Assembly (NCBI RefSeq): GCF_046156265.1
Contig: NZ_JAWDIR010000045.1
Location: 1-64,000, forward strand
DNA: 64,000 bases
Direction of reading: 5' to 3'
From: CAMDHY01 sp046156265
Lineage (GTDB): Bacteria > Pseudomonadota > Alphaproteobacteria > Rhizobiales > Segnochrobactraceae
Position numbers and translations under genes: made by a program. Within the stretch, counting starts at the first letter, position 1, and the number at the start of each line of letters is the position of its first letter. The notes beneath the pieces are model-generated. The model was not told where the DNA came from. It saw only the letters and a program-made list of their open reading frames with translations, and did not search any database. This document shows, one piece after another, positions 33,169 to 41,698 of this stretch.

Positions 33169-33678
33169 ATGACCGACAAGCCTGCCAAGCCCGCCGCCAG
33201 GAAGGCCGCCGAGACCCTCACCGCCGAGCCGTTCGCCATGCCGACGATGCCGAATGTCGAAGTGCCGGCGGCGGTTCGCGAGATGGCCGAGAAGAGCGTC
33301 GCGCAGGCCAAGGACGCCTACGAGAAGATGAAGTCCGCCGCCGAAGAGGCGACCGACGTTCTCGAGGATACCTACGAGACCACCCGCAAGGGCGTCGTCA
33401 CCCTCAACATGAAGGCGATCGACACCGTCAAGGCGAACTCCGACGCCACCTTCGCCTTCGCCCGCGACCTGCTCGCGGTGAAGTCGCTGTCCGAGGCGAT
33501 CGAGCTGCAGACCGCCTTCACCCGCAAGGCCTTCGAGGCGATGACCGCCCAGGCGAAGGAGTTCCAGGAGCTCGCCACCAAGCTCGCCACCGAGAGCTCC
33601 GCCCCGATGAAGGACGCTTTCCAGAAGGCCGGCAAGGACTTCCAGAAGGCGAGCAAGGACCTTCAGAAGGTCGCCTGA
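33169..33678 (+). CDS. phaP: Phasin (PHA granule-associated protein)
   Basis: A 169-residue phasin with a charged, Lys/Ala-rich N-terminus and a long helical body containing MAEKSVAQAKDAYEKMKSAA, TLNMKAIDTVKANSDATFAFA and KSLSEAIELQTAFTRKAFEAM, the classic Phasin_2 core. The C-terminus is a Lys/Gln-rich amphipathic tail with FQKAGKDFQKASKDLQK, a near-repeat. The ATG at 33169 is preceded by AGAAGGAA. An upstream PhaR-like palindrome suggests induction together with polyhydroxybutyrate synthesis. An 8-base GC hairpin at 33695-33714 follows the stop codon, without a T run. Confidence 0.9.
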   Translation: MTDKPAKPAARKAAETLTAEPFAMPTMPNVEVPAAVREMAEKSVAQAKDAYEKMKSAAEEATDVLEDTYETTRKGVVTLNMKAIDTVKANSDATFAFARDLLAVKSLSEAIELQTAFTRKAFEAMTAQAKEFQELATKLATESSAPMKDAFQKAGKDFQKASKDLQKVA

Positions 33679-33953
33679 GGCTCGATCGACCGGTCGGCGG
33701 CCGGAGGGCCGCCGCCGGACGGCGAGACGATCGACGCCATCGCGGCCGCCCCCGGGCGGCCGTTTGGCGTTTCGGGTGCCGGCGGGCGACCAAGGCGGTC
33801 GCGACTGGCCGCGAGCATCGTCAATGCCGTGGCCGCGCGGTCGGCATCCACGCCGGCCGGCCGACGCGGCGCCGGTCGCGCTTGAAATGCCTCGCCGATG
33901 GTCCTATGACGGCGCTCGTCGGCGGGCGCTCAAGCGTCCGGCCCGGCATACGG

Positions 33954-34030
33954 GCGGCTGTAGCTCAGTTGGTTAGAGCGTCGGATTGTGGATCCGAAGG
34001 TCCCTGGTTCGAGACCAGGCAGCCGTACCA
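33954..34030 (+). tRNA. tRNA-His (GTG)
   Basis: A 77-base tRNA with encoded CCA. Acceptor stem GCGGCTG pairs with CAGCCGT, giving a G1-U72 pair; the anticodon stem TCGGA/TCCGA encloses TTGTGGA with anticodon GTG at 33988-33990; the T arm is CCTGG, TTCGAGA, CCAGG. The discriminator is A73 instead of the usual C73, and there is no -1:73 G-C pair. This combination is the known alphaproteobacterial tRNA-His variant whose HisRS does not need G-1. The 275 bases between the phasin and this tRNA show no gene. Confidence 0.97.
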
Positions 34031-34217
34031 TTCCTCCCCTTCCCCGGCGAACCTCCGCGGCGCTGAGCGCATGGCTTGACAGTGAAGCCGCGTCTGCGCT
34101 CCGGTGATCGCAACCAGACCGCGAACGGTCGGCGCACCGCCACGCGACTGCCGGTGCCTCCGGGAGAGGCCGCCACCGTTCAGGGTGGTGGATGATGGCA
34201 GCGACCAGGACCCGACG

Positions 34218-35957
34218 ATGCACTCCTCCAGCGGCGCTCCGCCGGCCGACGTATCACCCGCCGGCGCCGTCACGGCGGATGCCCCCCTCGCGGATGCTTC
34301 GCCTGCCCCTGCCTCCAGTGTCGGCGCTCCTTCTGCGGGTACCCCCTTGCGGCGCGGCAACTTCATCACCCGCCACTGGCGCGGCGAGCTGCCTTTATGG
34401 GTGTCGTATTGGGTGATCGGCTTCGGCGGCACCTTCGCCGCCCGGCTCGCGATCCTCGCCGTGGAAAACGGGCTGCCCCGAACGCCGATCGGCACCGAAG
34501 CGGTCTACTTCGCCGAATTCGTCGTGACCTGGGTGATCGCCCTGTCGGTTGCGGTCTGGCAGGTGGTCGGCACCTGGCGATCCGCGACGCGCAACGCGGC
34601 CGCCCGCCGCGCCGCCGGCCGGCGACCGGTCTGGGCGACGCTGGCGAAGGCCGTGATGGTGGTGTCGGTCGTCGCCACAGCGGTGCAGGTGCTGCGCGCC
34701 GGCGTGCCGCAGGCGATCGACGTCTACGAGGCCGTCATCCTGGGCGACCCCGACCTTCCGGTCTTCGACATCCGCGTGATGCGGCAGGGGCGCGAAGCAG
34801 AGTTCAACGGAGGCATCCGCCTCGGCGCCGCCGAGGCCTTGCGCGAAACGCTCGACCGCAACCCGAATCTAGAGGTGCTGCACCTCACGAGCATCGGCGG
34901 CCGCTTCGTCGAGGCGGAGAAGATGTACGCCCTCGTCCGCGCCCGCGGCCTCAACACGTACGTCCCGTGGAACTGCGAGTCCGCCTGCACGCTCGTCCTC
35001 GCAGCCGGCCGGCAGCGATGGGTCGACCCGGACGCCACCATCGGCTTCCACGGCCCGAGCTTCGGCGCCTTCGACCAGCTCGCGGCGGAGGAAGGCACGC
35101 GGGAGTGGCGGAGGTCGCTCGTCGATGCCGGCTACGAGCCAGCCTTCGTCGACCGCGGCATTGCCATTCCCGCCGAGGAGATGTGGCATCCGACCCACGA
35201 CGAATTGAGGGCGGCGCGCGTCATCACCGACACGGCGGACGGCTCGCAGTTCGCGGTTTCCGGCTATGGCACGGAGGTCGACCGGGATCACGTCGAACTC
35301 GTGTCGGAGGTCTATCCGGCATACTTCGAGCTCGAGCAGCGCTCGCCTGCCCTATTCGGCGCGGCGGTGGACCGGCTCGTCGCCGCCTACGACGCCGGCA
35401 GTACACAGCGCGAGATCGATCGCCTGACGCGCACTGCCATCGGCCCAGCGCTCGTCGCTCACGCGCCGGATGCCGACGATGAGGTGCTCGTCCTCTACTC
35501 GGCCCTCAGCACGGCGGAACTCGAGGCGATCCGCGGGGTCTCGTCCGGCCTCTGCTACCTTGCCGCGACCGGCGGCGACTTCGATGTTTCCGGCACGCGC
35601 TATGTGGGCGAAGACCTGAGGGCGCTCGAATGGCAGGTGATCGAGCAGGTCATCGCGACTGCATCCCCTCGCCCGGCCCCGTCCGATGCGGCTGTCTCCA
35701 CGGCCCTCGCTCGGCTCGACGCCGCGCTCGCCGAGCGCCTCGGTGACGAGCGGCTCGCCCTGCTTTCGGCGAGCGAGGTGCCGGCCGAGCGGGAGAACGA
35801 GTATTGCGCCGCCGTGATCGAGATCGGACGGTTGATCAGTGAACTTCCCGAAGACGAAGCCGCCATCATCCTGCGCCGGCTGACGCTGTCGCGGCGCGAC
35901 GGAACCGTCGATCCGGCCCTTCCCGTCGCCGTGCAGCGGCACTTTCTCGTCCAGTAG
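34218..35957 (+). CDS. Membrane-anchored ClpP/crotonase-fold protein (COG3904-like), possible serine protease
   Basis: A 579-residue protein of no assigned function. The first 45 residues are Ala/Pro/Ser-rich; three hydrophobic segments follow (about 58-80, 99-120 and 142-160). After them is a region like ClpP/SppA-fold proteins: VLHLTSIGGRFVEAEKM at 220-236, then NCESACTLVLAAG at 252-264, where Ser255 sits where the catalytic serine of such proteases would be, and IGFHGPSF at 275-282 with His278. The last 250 residues match nothing I recognise. Proteolysis is inferred from the motifs; a regulatory or processing role at the membrane is possible. ATG at 34218 is preferred over an in-frame upstream start within the tRNA spacer. 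Confidence 0.7.
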   Translation: MHSSSGAPPADVSPAGAVTADAPLADASPAPASSVGAPSAGTPLRRGNFITRHWRGELPLWVSYWVIGFGGTFAARLAILAVENGLPRTPIGTEAVYFAEFVVTWVIALSVAVWQVVGTWRSATRNAAARRAAGRRPVWATLAKAVMVVSVVATAVQVLRAGVPQAIDVYEAVILGDPDLPVFDIRVMRQGREAEFNGGIRLGAAEALRETLDRNPNLEVLHLTSIGGRFVEAEKMYALVRARGLNTYVPWNCESACTLVLAAGRQRWVDPDATIGFHGPSFGAFDQLAAEEGTREWRRSLVDAGYEPAFVDRGIAIPAEEMWHPTHDELRAARVITDTADGSQFAVSGYGTEVDRDHVELVSEVYPAYFELEQRSPALFGAAVDRLVAAYDAGSTQREIDRLTRTAIGPALVAHAPDADDEVLVLYSALSTAELEAIRGVSSGLCYLAATGGDFDVSGTRYVGEDLRALEWQVIEQVIATASPRPAPSDAAVSTALARLDAALAERLGDERLALLSASEVPAERENEYCAAVIEIGRLISELPEDEAAIILRRLTLSRRDGTVDPALPVAVQRHFLVQ

Positions 35958-36071
35958 GGCGGTGAGCCCCGCCTGACATTGCGGCAGGCCCCTCGAGACA
36001 CTAGGTAGGGCGGGCCGGTGGACCCCCTCGGTGCCGCCGGTATCGCCGCCCCTCCCGGAACGATCGCGCCC

Positions 36072-36548
36072 ATGTCCGAGGCCAAGACCACCAAGCCCGC
36101 GACCGCCAGGCTCGCCGCCCTCGACGCCGACGACCTCGCGGTCGTCTCGGCGCACGTGCAGGACGCCGTCGTGCGCGTCGGCGATCTCCTGTGGTCGCCG
36201 GCCGAGCGCCGCTTCGCCCTCGCCATGAACCGCTACGCCTGGGAGGCCGCCGACGCGAAGGGCGCGCGCGGCCCCGGCGAGCGGCGCCGCGCCGCCCTGC
36301 AGTTCGACCGGGTGCTCTCGGCCAAGACCTGCCGCATCCGCCGCGACGTGCCGGATGCGGTGCTGTCGCTCCTCGCCGTCACCTTCGAGCCCGCGGCCGA
36401 TCCGGCGCTGGCGCCATCGGGCGCGGTCGTGCTGACGTTTGCCGGTGGCGGCGGCGTGCGGCTCGAGGTCGAGTGCATCGAGGCCCGCCTCGCCGATCTC
36501 GGCGCCGCCTGGGAGGCCCGCGCCAAGCCGGCCCACGAGGTCGGCTGA
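36072..36548 (+). CDS. DUF2948 family protein
   Basis: A 158-residue soluble protein of the DUF2948 family, found almost only in alphaproteobacteria directly before hisD. The core LAALDADDLAVVSAHVQDAVVRVGDLLW and the RFALAMNRYAWE block are typical; the end LEVECIEARLADLGAAWEARAKPAHEVG matches the family C-terminus. The ATG at 36072 was chosen because the 18 upstream residues are not conserved in the family as I know it. Its role is unknown. A palindromic repeat separates it from hisD. Confidence 0.82.
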   Translation: MSEAKTTKPATARLAALDADDLAVVSAHVQDAVVRVGDLLWSPAERRFALAMNRYAWEAADAKGARGPGERRRAALQFDRVLSAKTCRIRRDVPDAVLSLLAVTFEPAADPALAPSGAVVLTFAGGGGVRLEVECIEARLADLGAAWEARAKPAHEVG

Positions 36549-36616
36549 GGGACGGGGTCGGACGGACCGCGGCCTGCAAGGCGGGGTGCCTCCTCACTAC
36601 GCCCGGACTCGTGGCG

Positions 36617-36666
36617 CCCCCCCTCCGACCGGCTTCGCCGGCCACCTCCCCCGCGAGGGGGGAGGG
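36617..36666. repeat. Family B palindromic repeat between DUF2948 and hisD
   Basis: A 50-base element with a CCTCCCCC/GGGGGGAGG palindrome next to a mini-hairpin CCGGC-TTC-GCCGG (36629-36641). Its reverse complement closely matches 57577-57627, where the mini-hairpin stem has changed to CGGGC/GCCCG, a compensatory pair. It sits in the 248-base gap of what is otherwise a compact gene row, so it may affect hisD expression. Confidence 0.75.
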
Positions 36667-36796
36667 TTCGCGTCGAGAGTGGGCCGGCCGGGGCGGCGCA
36701 CCGCATTCACCCGCCTCCCGAAACCGACTATGGAAGCGGCGCGGCCGCCCTCCGGCGTGCCGGCGCTTTTCTGACCCGCATCCTGGAGCCCCGCCT

Positions 36797-38089
36797 GTGG
36801 CGATCCGCCTGTCGACCGCCGAGCCCGATTTCGAGGCCCGCTTCGCAGCCTTCCTCGCCACCAAGCGGGAAGTGTCGGAGGAGGTCGACGCTGCCGCCGC
36901 CGAGATCATCGCGGCGGTGCGGCGCGACGGCGACAAGGCGCTGATTTCGCTGTCACAGCGCTTCGACCGCGTCGACCTCGGGGCGCTCGGCATCGCGGTG
37001 ACGGATGCCGAACTGGACGCCGCCGCGGCCATGATCGACGCGGAGACGATGGCGGCCCTGACCCTCGCCCGCGACCGCATTGAGGCGCACCACCGCCGCC
37101 AGAAGCCCGCCGACGACCGCTACACCGATGCGCTCGGCATCGAGCTCGGCCACCGCTGGACGGCGATCGAGGCGGTCGGGCTCTATGTGCCGGGCGGCAC
37201 GGCGAGCTATCCGAGCTCCGTGCTGATGAACGCCGTGCCGGCCAAGGTCGCCGGCGTCGACCGCCTCGTCATGGTGGTGCCGGCCCCGGACGGGGTGATC
37301 AACCCGCTGGTGCTCGCCGCAGCGCGGCTCGCCGGCGTCGACGAGGTCTACCGCGTCGGTGGCGCCCAGGCGGTGGCGGCGCTGGCCTACGGCACCGAGA
37401 CGATCCGGCCGGTGGCGAAGATCGTCGGCCCCGGCAACGCGTTCGTGGCGGCGGCGAAGCGGCGCGTCTTCGGCACCGTCGGCATCGACATGATCGCCGG
37501 GCCGTCCGAGGTGCTGGTGATCGCCGACGGCCAGAACGATCCCGACTGGATCGCCGCCGACCTGCTCGCCCAGGCCGAGCACGACACCGCGGCGCAGTCG
37601 ATCCTGATGACCGACGACCGCGCGCTCGCCGAGGCAGTCGAGGCCGCCGTCGAGCGCCAGCTGAAGCTGCTACCGCGCACCACCGTCGCCTCGCAGAGCT
37701 GGCGCGACTTCGGCGCCGTGATCATCCTTCGCACACTCGACGAGGCGGTGGCGCTGTCCGACCGCATCGCGCCGGAGCACCTGGAGCTCGCCGTCGCCGA
37801 TCCCGAGCCGCTCTGCGCGCGGGTGCGCAACGCCGGGGCGATCTTCCTCGGCCGGCAGACGCCGGAGGTGATCGGCGACTATGTCGGCGGCTCCAACCAC
37901 GTGCTGCCGACGGCGCGCTCGGCGCGGTTCTCGTCGGGCCTCGGCGTGCTCGACTTCATGAAGCGCACCTCGATCCTGCGCTGCGAGGGCGAGGGACTGC
38001 GCGCGCTGGCGCCGGCGGCGATCGCCCTCGCCCGCGCCGAGGGGCTCGAAGCCCACGCACGCTCCGTGGCGATCCGCGTCAACCTGTGA
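36797..38089 (+). CDS. hisD: Histidinol dehydrogenase
   Basis: A 430-residue zinc enzyme catalysing the last two steps of histidine synthesis, L-histidinol to L-histidine with two NAD+. Seen are GLYVPGGTASYPSSVLMNAVPAKVAGV, VGGAQAVAALAYGTETI, KIVGPGN, the zinc/catalytic block AEHDTAAQSIL and the DRIAPEHLEL motif. The start is GTG at 36797 after CTGGAGCC. Lone hisD outside a his operon, followed by a UPF0262 gene and a phosphatase-like gene, is the typical alphaproteobacterial arrangement. Confidence 0.96.
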   Translation: MAIRLSTAEPDFEARFAAFLATKREVSEEVDAAAAEIIAAVRRDGDKALISLSQRFDRVDLGALGIAVTDAELDAAAAMIDAETMAALTLARDRIEAHHRRQKPADDRYTDALGIELGHRWTAIEAVGLYVPGGTASYPSSVLMNAVPAKVAGVDRLVMVVPAPDGVINPLVLAAARLAGVDEVYRVGGAQAVAALAYGTETIRPVAKIVGPGNAFVAAAKRRVFGTVGIDMIAGPSEVLVIADGQNDPDWIAADLLAQAEHDTAAQSILMTDDRALAEAVEAAVERQLKLLPRTTVASQSWRDFGAVIILRTLDEAVALSDRIAPEHLELAVADPEPLCARVRNAGAIFLGRQTPEVIGDYVGGSNHVLPTARSARFSSGLGVLDFMKRTSILRCEGEGLRALAPAAIALARAEGLEAHARSVAIRVNL

Positions 38090-38102
38090 CAGTCTGCCGG
38101 CC

Positions 38103-38588
38103 ATGCCCGAGGCCCGCGATCCCCGCTACCGCCTGACCGCCGTCGTCCTCGACGAGGCCTCGATCGCGCGCTCGACGCCGGACGTCGAGCACGAGCGCAT
38201 CGCGGCGATCTGGGACCTCGTCGAGGACGCCGACTTCCGCCCGTCCGGTCATGCGGGCGGGCCCTACAAGCTGTCGATCGGCCTCCTCGACAAGAAGCTG
38301 ATGCTGGAGATCACCGACGCGGGGGGCGCGCCGGTGGCGGCCCACATCCTGTCGCTCAATCCGCTGCGCAAGATCGTCAAGGACTACTTCCTGATCTGCG
38401 AGAGCTACTACCAGGCGATCCGCACGGCGACGCCGAGCCAGATCGAGGCGATCGACATGGGCCGGCGCGGCGTCCACGACGAGGGCTCGCGGGTGCTGCG
38501 CGAGCGCCTCGACGGCAAGGTCGCCGTCGACCACGACACCGCGCGACGGCTTTTCACGCTGATCTGCGCGCTGCACTGGAAGGGCTGA
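38103..38588 (+). CDS. UPF0262 family protein
   Basis: A 161-residue protein of the UPF0262 family, of unknown function, with strong family blocks ERIAAIWDLVEDADFRP, KLSIGLLDKKLMLEI, HILSLNPLRKIVKDYFLICESYYQAI and IDMGRRGVHDEGS. It starts 13 bases after the hisD stop codon and is surely in the same operon. Its conserved position after hisD across alphaproteobacteria suggests a shared housekeeping regulation, but no function can be stated. Confidence 0.92.
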   Translation: MPEARDPRYRLTAVVLDEASIARSTPDVEHERIAAIWDLVEDADFRPSGHAGGPYKLSIGLLDKKLMLEITDAGGAPVAAHILSLNPLRKIVKDYFLICESYYQAIRTATPSQIEAIDMGRRGVHDEGSRVLRERLDGKVAVDHDTARRLFTLICALHWKG

Positions 38589-38592
38589 GAGG

Positions 38593-39072
38593 CTGTCGGG
38601 CGACCCGGACGCCGCCGCCAAGGACGCCCCGGCGCGACCGGGCGCGGTGCTGTTCGTCTGCGGCCAGAACGTCGTGCGCTCGCCGATGGCCGCCGCCATC
38701 GCCCGTCACCTGTTCCCGCGCTCGATGTATGTGCGCTCGGCCGGCGTCCGGCCCGGCGACCTCGACCCGTTCACCGCCGCGGTGATGGCGGAGATCGGCC
38801 TCGACATCGGCTCGCACCGGGCGAAGACGCTCGAGGACCTCGAGGACACCAACTTCGACCTCGCGATCACGCTCGCCCCGGAGGCGCACCACCGCGTGCT
38901 GGACCTGACGCGCACCCAGGCGCTCGAGGTCGAGTACTGGCCGACGGCGGATCCCACGATCGCCACCGGCTCGCGCGAGCAGATCCTGCAGTCCTACCGG
39001 CTGGTGCGCGACCAGTTGGAGGCGCGCATCCGCAAGCGCTTCGGCCTGCCGGCGAAGGCACCGGCGGGGTAG
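38593..39072 (+). CDS. Low-molecular-weight phosphatase family protein (start uncertain)
   Basis: A protein of the low-molecular-weight tyrosine phosphatase/arsenate reductase fold. VLFVCGQNVVRSPMAAA holds the phosphate loop C-x5-R, followed by RSAGVRPGDLDPF and a YWPTADPT segment with the general-acid Asp. The frame from the upstream stop to the phosphate loop has no ATG, GTG or TTG except a GTG (38647) in the first beta strand, which would delete residues present in homologues. A CTG at 38593, 11 bases after GGAAGG and 4 bases after the UPF0262 stop, would give 159 residues. Phosphatase activity on protein tyrosine is a family inference. Confidence 0.75.
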   Translation: MSGDPDAAAKDAPARPGAVLFVCGQNVVRSPMAAAIARHLFPRSMYVRSAGVRPGDLDPFTAAVMAEIGLDIGSHRAKTLEDLEDTNFDLAITLAPEAHHRVLDLTRTQALEVEYWPTADPTIATGSREQILQSYRLVRDQLEARIRKRFGLPAKAPAG

Positions 39073-39091
39073 CCGTCGTCGTTCCGTCCGA

Positions 39092-40330
39092 TCAGCCGGC
39101 CGGCTGGCGTTCGCGGGCGACGTTGTCGCGGAAGGCAGGCACGCCGTTCGCCTCGAAGCAGAGCTGCGCGATGCGCGCGACGCCCTCGCGGATCTCGTCC
39201 TCGGTGGTGAGCGCGAAGCAGAGGCGGATGCGGTTGCGGCCGTGCTCGGCGTCGGCCGCCCACTCCTGGCCGATGTTGTATTGGATGCCCTCTTTCGCCG
39301 CCGCCGCCGCGAAGGAGCGGCCATCGACCGCCTCCGGCAGCTTCAGCCAGAGATAGATGCCGCCGTCCGGCTCGGTGAACTCGGCGGTGACGCCGAACTC
39401 CCGGCGCACCGCCTCGGCCGTGACCCTCATCTTGTGGTGGAGCCGCGCGCGGATCTCGGCGAGGTGGGCGTCGTAGTGCTCGGCGAAGTACTCCGCGACG
39501 ATCATCTGGTCGAGGAGGCCGGTGCCGCCGTCGCGCTTCATCTGGACGATCTGCTGCAGCACGGCGGGATCGGCGACGACGTAGCCGAGGCGCACCGCCG
39601 GCGCGAAGGTCTTCGACAGCGTCGAGATGTAGATCACCTGATCGGGGGCGAGGGCGTAGAGCGCCGGCGGCGTCTGCCCGCCCCAGAAGACGTCGGAGTA
39701 GCAGTCGTCCTCGACGATCGGCAGGGCGTGGCGGCGGGCGAGATCGATCAGCGCGCGGCGGCGGTCGAGCGGGAGGACCGTGCCGGTGGGGTTCTGGACG
39801 GTCGGGACGGTGTAGAGGAACTTCGGCTTCACGCCTCGCGCGGCGAGCTCTTCGAGCTGCGTCTCCAGCGCGTCGACGCGGATGCCCTGTTCGTCCATGG
39901 CGACCGGCACGAGTTCCGCCCCCTCGCGGCGCATCCGGGTGATGGCGCCGTGGTAGGTGAATTCCTCGACGAGCACGACGTCGCCGGGGGTCAGGAACAG
40001 CCAGTCGACGAGGTCGATCGCCTGGCCGGAGCCGGAGGTGACGAGGATGCGCTCGATGCCGACGTCGATGCCGCGGGTCTTACGCATCATCTCGGCCAGC
40101 ACCCGGCGGAGACCCTCGTACCCGAGCGCGCGGGGGCCGCTGAAGTAGCGGGCGAGCGCCGTGCCCTCGCGCCGGATGACGCGCTCGGCGGCGGCGGCGA
40201 GCTTCTCGCAGGGGATGAGCTCGGGGGCATTGTGGCCGGAGTTCATCAGGATGCGCGGCTTCGTCGGCGCCGGCGGCGGGATGGCGGGGAGGCCAGCGCG
40301 GAAGAGGTGCTTGTAGGCGAAGTCCGTCAT
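39092..40330 (-). CDS. PLP-dependent aminotransferase, class I/II (2-aminoadipate/multi-substrate type)
   Basis: A 412-residue fold-type I aminotransferase, of the group that resembles the catalytic domain of MocR regulators and LysN. Seen are YEGLRRVLAEMM, VTSGSGQAIDLV, the substrate/PLP block TVPTVQNPTGTVLP, IVEDDCYSDVFW with the PLP-binding Asp, and the Schiff-base lysine in ISTLSKTFAPAVRLGYV. No N-terminal GntR helix is present. It is a lone gene convergent with the phosphatase. It may work with the ureohydrolase gene 240 bases upstream in amino-acid or polyamine catabolism, but that is inferred from position only. Confidence 0.88.
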   Translation of the reverse strand: MTDFAYKHLFRAGLPAIPPPAPTKPRILMNSGHNAPELIPCEKLAAAAERVIRREGTALARYFSGPRALGYEGLRRVLAEMMRKTRGIDVGIERILVTSGSGQAIDLVDWLFLTPGDVVLVEEFTYHGAITRMRREGAELVPVAMDEQGIRVDALETQLEELAARGVKPKFLYTVPTVQNPTGTVLPLDRRRALIDLARRHALPIVEDDCYSDVFWGGQTPPALYALAPDQVIYISTLSKTFAPAVRLGYVVADPAVLQQIVQMKRDGGTGLLDQMIVAEYFAEHYDAHLAEIRARLHHKMRVTAEAVRREFGVTAEFTEPDGGIYLWLKLPEAVDGRSFAAAAAKEGIQYNIGQEWAADAEHGRNRIRLCFALTTEDEIREGVARIAQLCFEANGVPAFRDNVARERQPAG

Positions 40331-40570
40331 TGGGTGTCCCCGTCCGCCGCAGGCGCGTCGGGCGCGACGCTAGCCGTGGCGACCGGCATTCAGAAGCGGC
40401 TTCGATGGAACCGAGTGTTCCATCGTCGCAACGATGCGGGACCGCCGGCGCGGCTCATCAGCCCTCCGCGCGCCAGTCCGGCTCGAAGACGAACAGGCGT
40501 CGGAAGACGAACCTGGCAGAGCCGCACCGGACCGAGGCGAAGCTGGCCGACGCTAGCCTGCGTCCGCCGC

Positions 40571-41584
40571 TCAGCCTCGGGCCGCGCCATCGCCGCTGCC
40601 CGCCGCGCCGCGCTTCCGGGCGACACCTTCCGCCATGATCGTCACGACGTCGTGCATCATCGCGCTGATGTGCAGCGCCGTGACCTGCGACGGGTCGAGG
40701 TGGGGGACGAAGCAGACGACGTCGCCGCCGATGACGTCCATGCCGCGAAAGCCGCGCAGCAGGTGGAGCATCTCGCGGATGGTGAGGCCGCCCGCCTCTG
40801 GATCGGCCACCGCCGGCGCGTCGGAGAGCGACAGCACGTCGAGGTCGATGGTCACGAACACCGGACCGTCGCCGATGATGCGGCGGATCTCGGCGAGGGC
40901 GGCCGGGATGCCGATCTCCTCGATCTCGCGCAGCGACAGGAGCCGGTAGCCGGCGTCACGCGACCAGTCGTCCATCTGCGGGTGGACCATCGGGCCGTTG
41001 AGGCCGACATGCACCGTGCGGGACGGCTCGATCAGGCCTTCCTCGCAGGCGAGGCGGAAGCCGTTGCCGGCATGGCAGCGGACGCCGGCGGAGTCGCCGT
41101 AGCTGTCGGTGTGGGAATCGAAGTGGATGAGCCCGACCGGGGCCTTGCGCCGCGAGTTCGATCCGGCGATCGCCCGCAGCACCGGCAGCGTGCAGGCGTG
41201 GTCGCCGCCGACGGTGAACGGGATCGCACCGGCGGCGTCGAGGCGGGCATAGAAGGCTTCGATGTCGATCACCGCCCGGTCGGCGATCGTCGGCGTCGGG
41301 ATCGGCACGTCGCCGAAATCGCAGATGCGCGCGAGCTCGAAGGGATTGATGCCGAACTCGCGGTGGCCGCGGTGATAGGCCTGCGAGCGGTGGCGGACGG
41401 CGCGCGGGGCGAGATACTGGGTGCGCTCGATCGGATTGACGGCGAGCGGCAGGCCGACGAGGGCGATGTCGGCCTTGGCGAAGTCGGTCTCGATCGGGCA
41501 TCCGAGCAGCTTCGGGAAGCCGTTCCAGTAGAAATAGCTCTCGAGCAGCTGTCCCGCCTGCTCGGCACTCGGATCGAAGCTCAT
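40571..41584 (-). CDS. Ureohydrolase (agmatinase/guanidinobutyrase family)
   Basis: A 337-residue dimanganese ureohydrolase that removes urea from a guanidino compound. Metal ligands are in place: TVGGDHACTLP (His), IHFDSHTDSYGD (Asp-His-Asp) and FVTIDLDVLSLSDAP (two Asp). The length and the N-terminal EQAGQLLESYFYWNGF resemble agmatinase-like enzymes and not arginase. Substrate (agmatine, guanidinobutyrate or another guanidino acid) cannot be told. The ATG at 41584 follows GGGAGG; 33 upstream codons are not needed. The gene lies 114 bases from a LuxR-type regulator gene upstream, also on the minus strand, which may control it. Confidence 0.87.
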   Translation of the reverse strand: MSFDPSAEQAGQLLESYFYWNGFPKLLGCPIETDFAKADIALVGLPLAVNPIERTQYLAPRAVRHRSQAYHRGHREFGINPFELARICDFGDVPIPTPTIADRAVIDIEAFYARLDAAGAIPFTVGGDHACTLPVLRAIAGSNSRRKAPVGLIHFDSHTDSYGDSAGVRCHAGNGFRLACEEGLIEPSRTVHVGLNGPMVHPQMDDWSRDAGYRLLSLREIEEIGIPAALAEIRRIIGDGPVFVTIDLDVLSLSDAPAVADPEAGGLTIREMLHLLRGFRGMDVIGGDVVCFVPHLDPSQVTALHISAMMHDVVTIMAEGVARKRGAAGSGDGAARG

Positions 41585-41698
41585 GGCGGCGCCGCCTCCC
41601 GATACGGACGGAGGGCGGCCCAGCTGGCGCCCGCTCCCCCGGCGGGCCGCATGCCAGCAGGGCGGGGCGTTGGCCATCCCCACGCATGGGGGGTTTGG

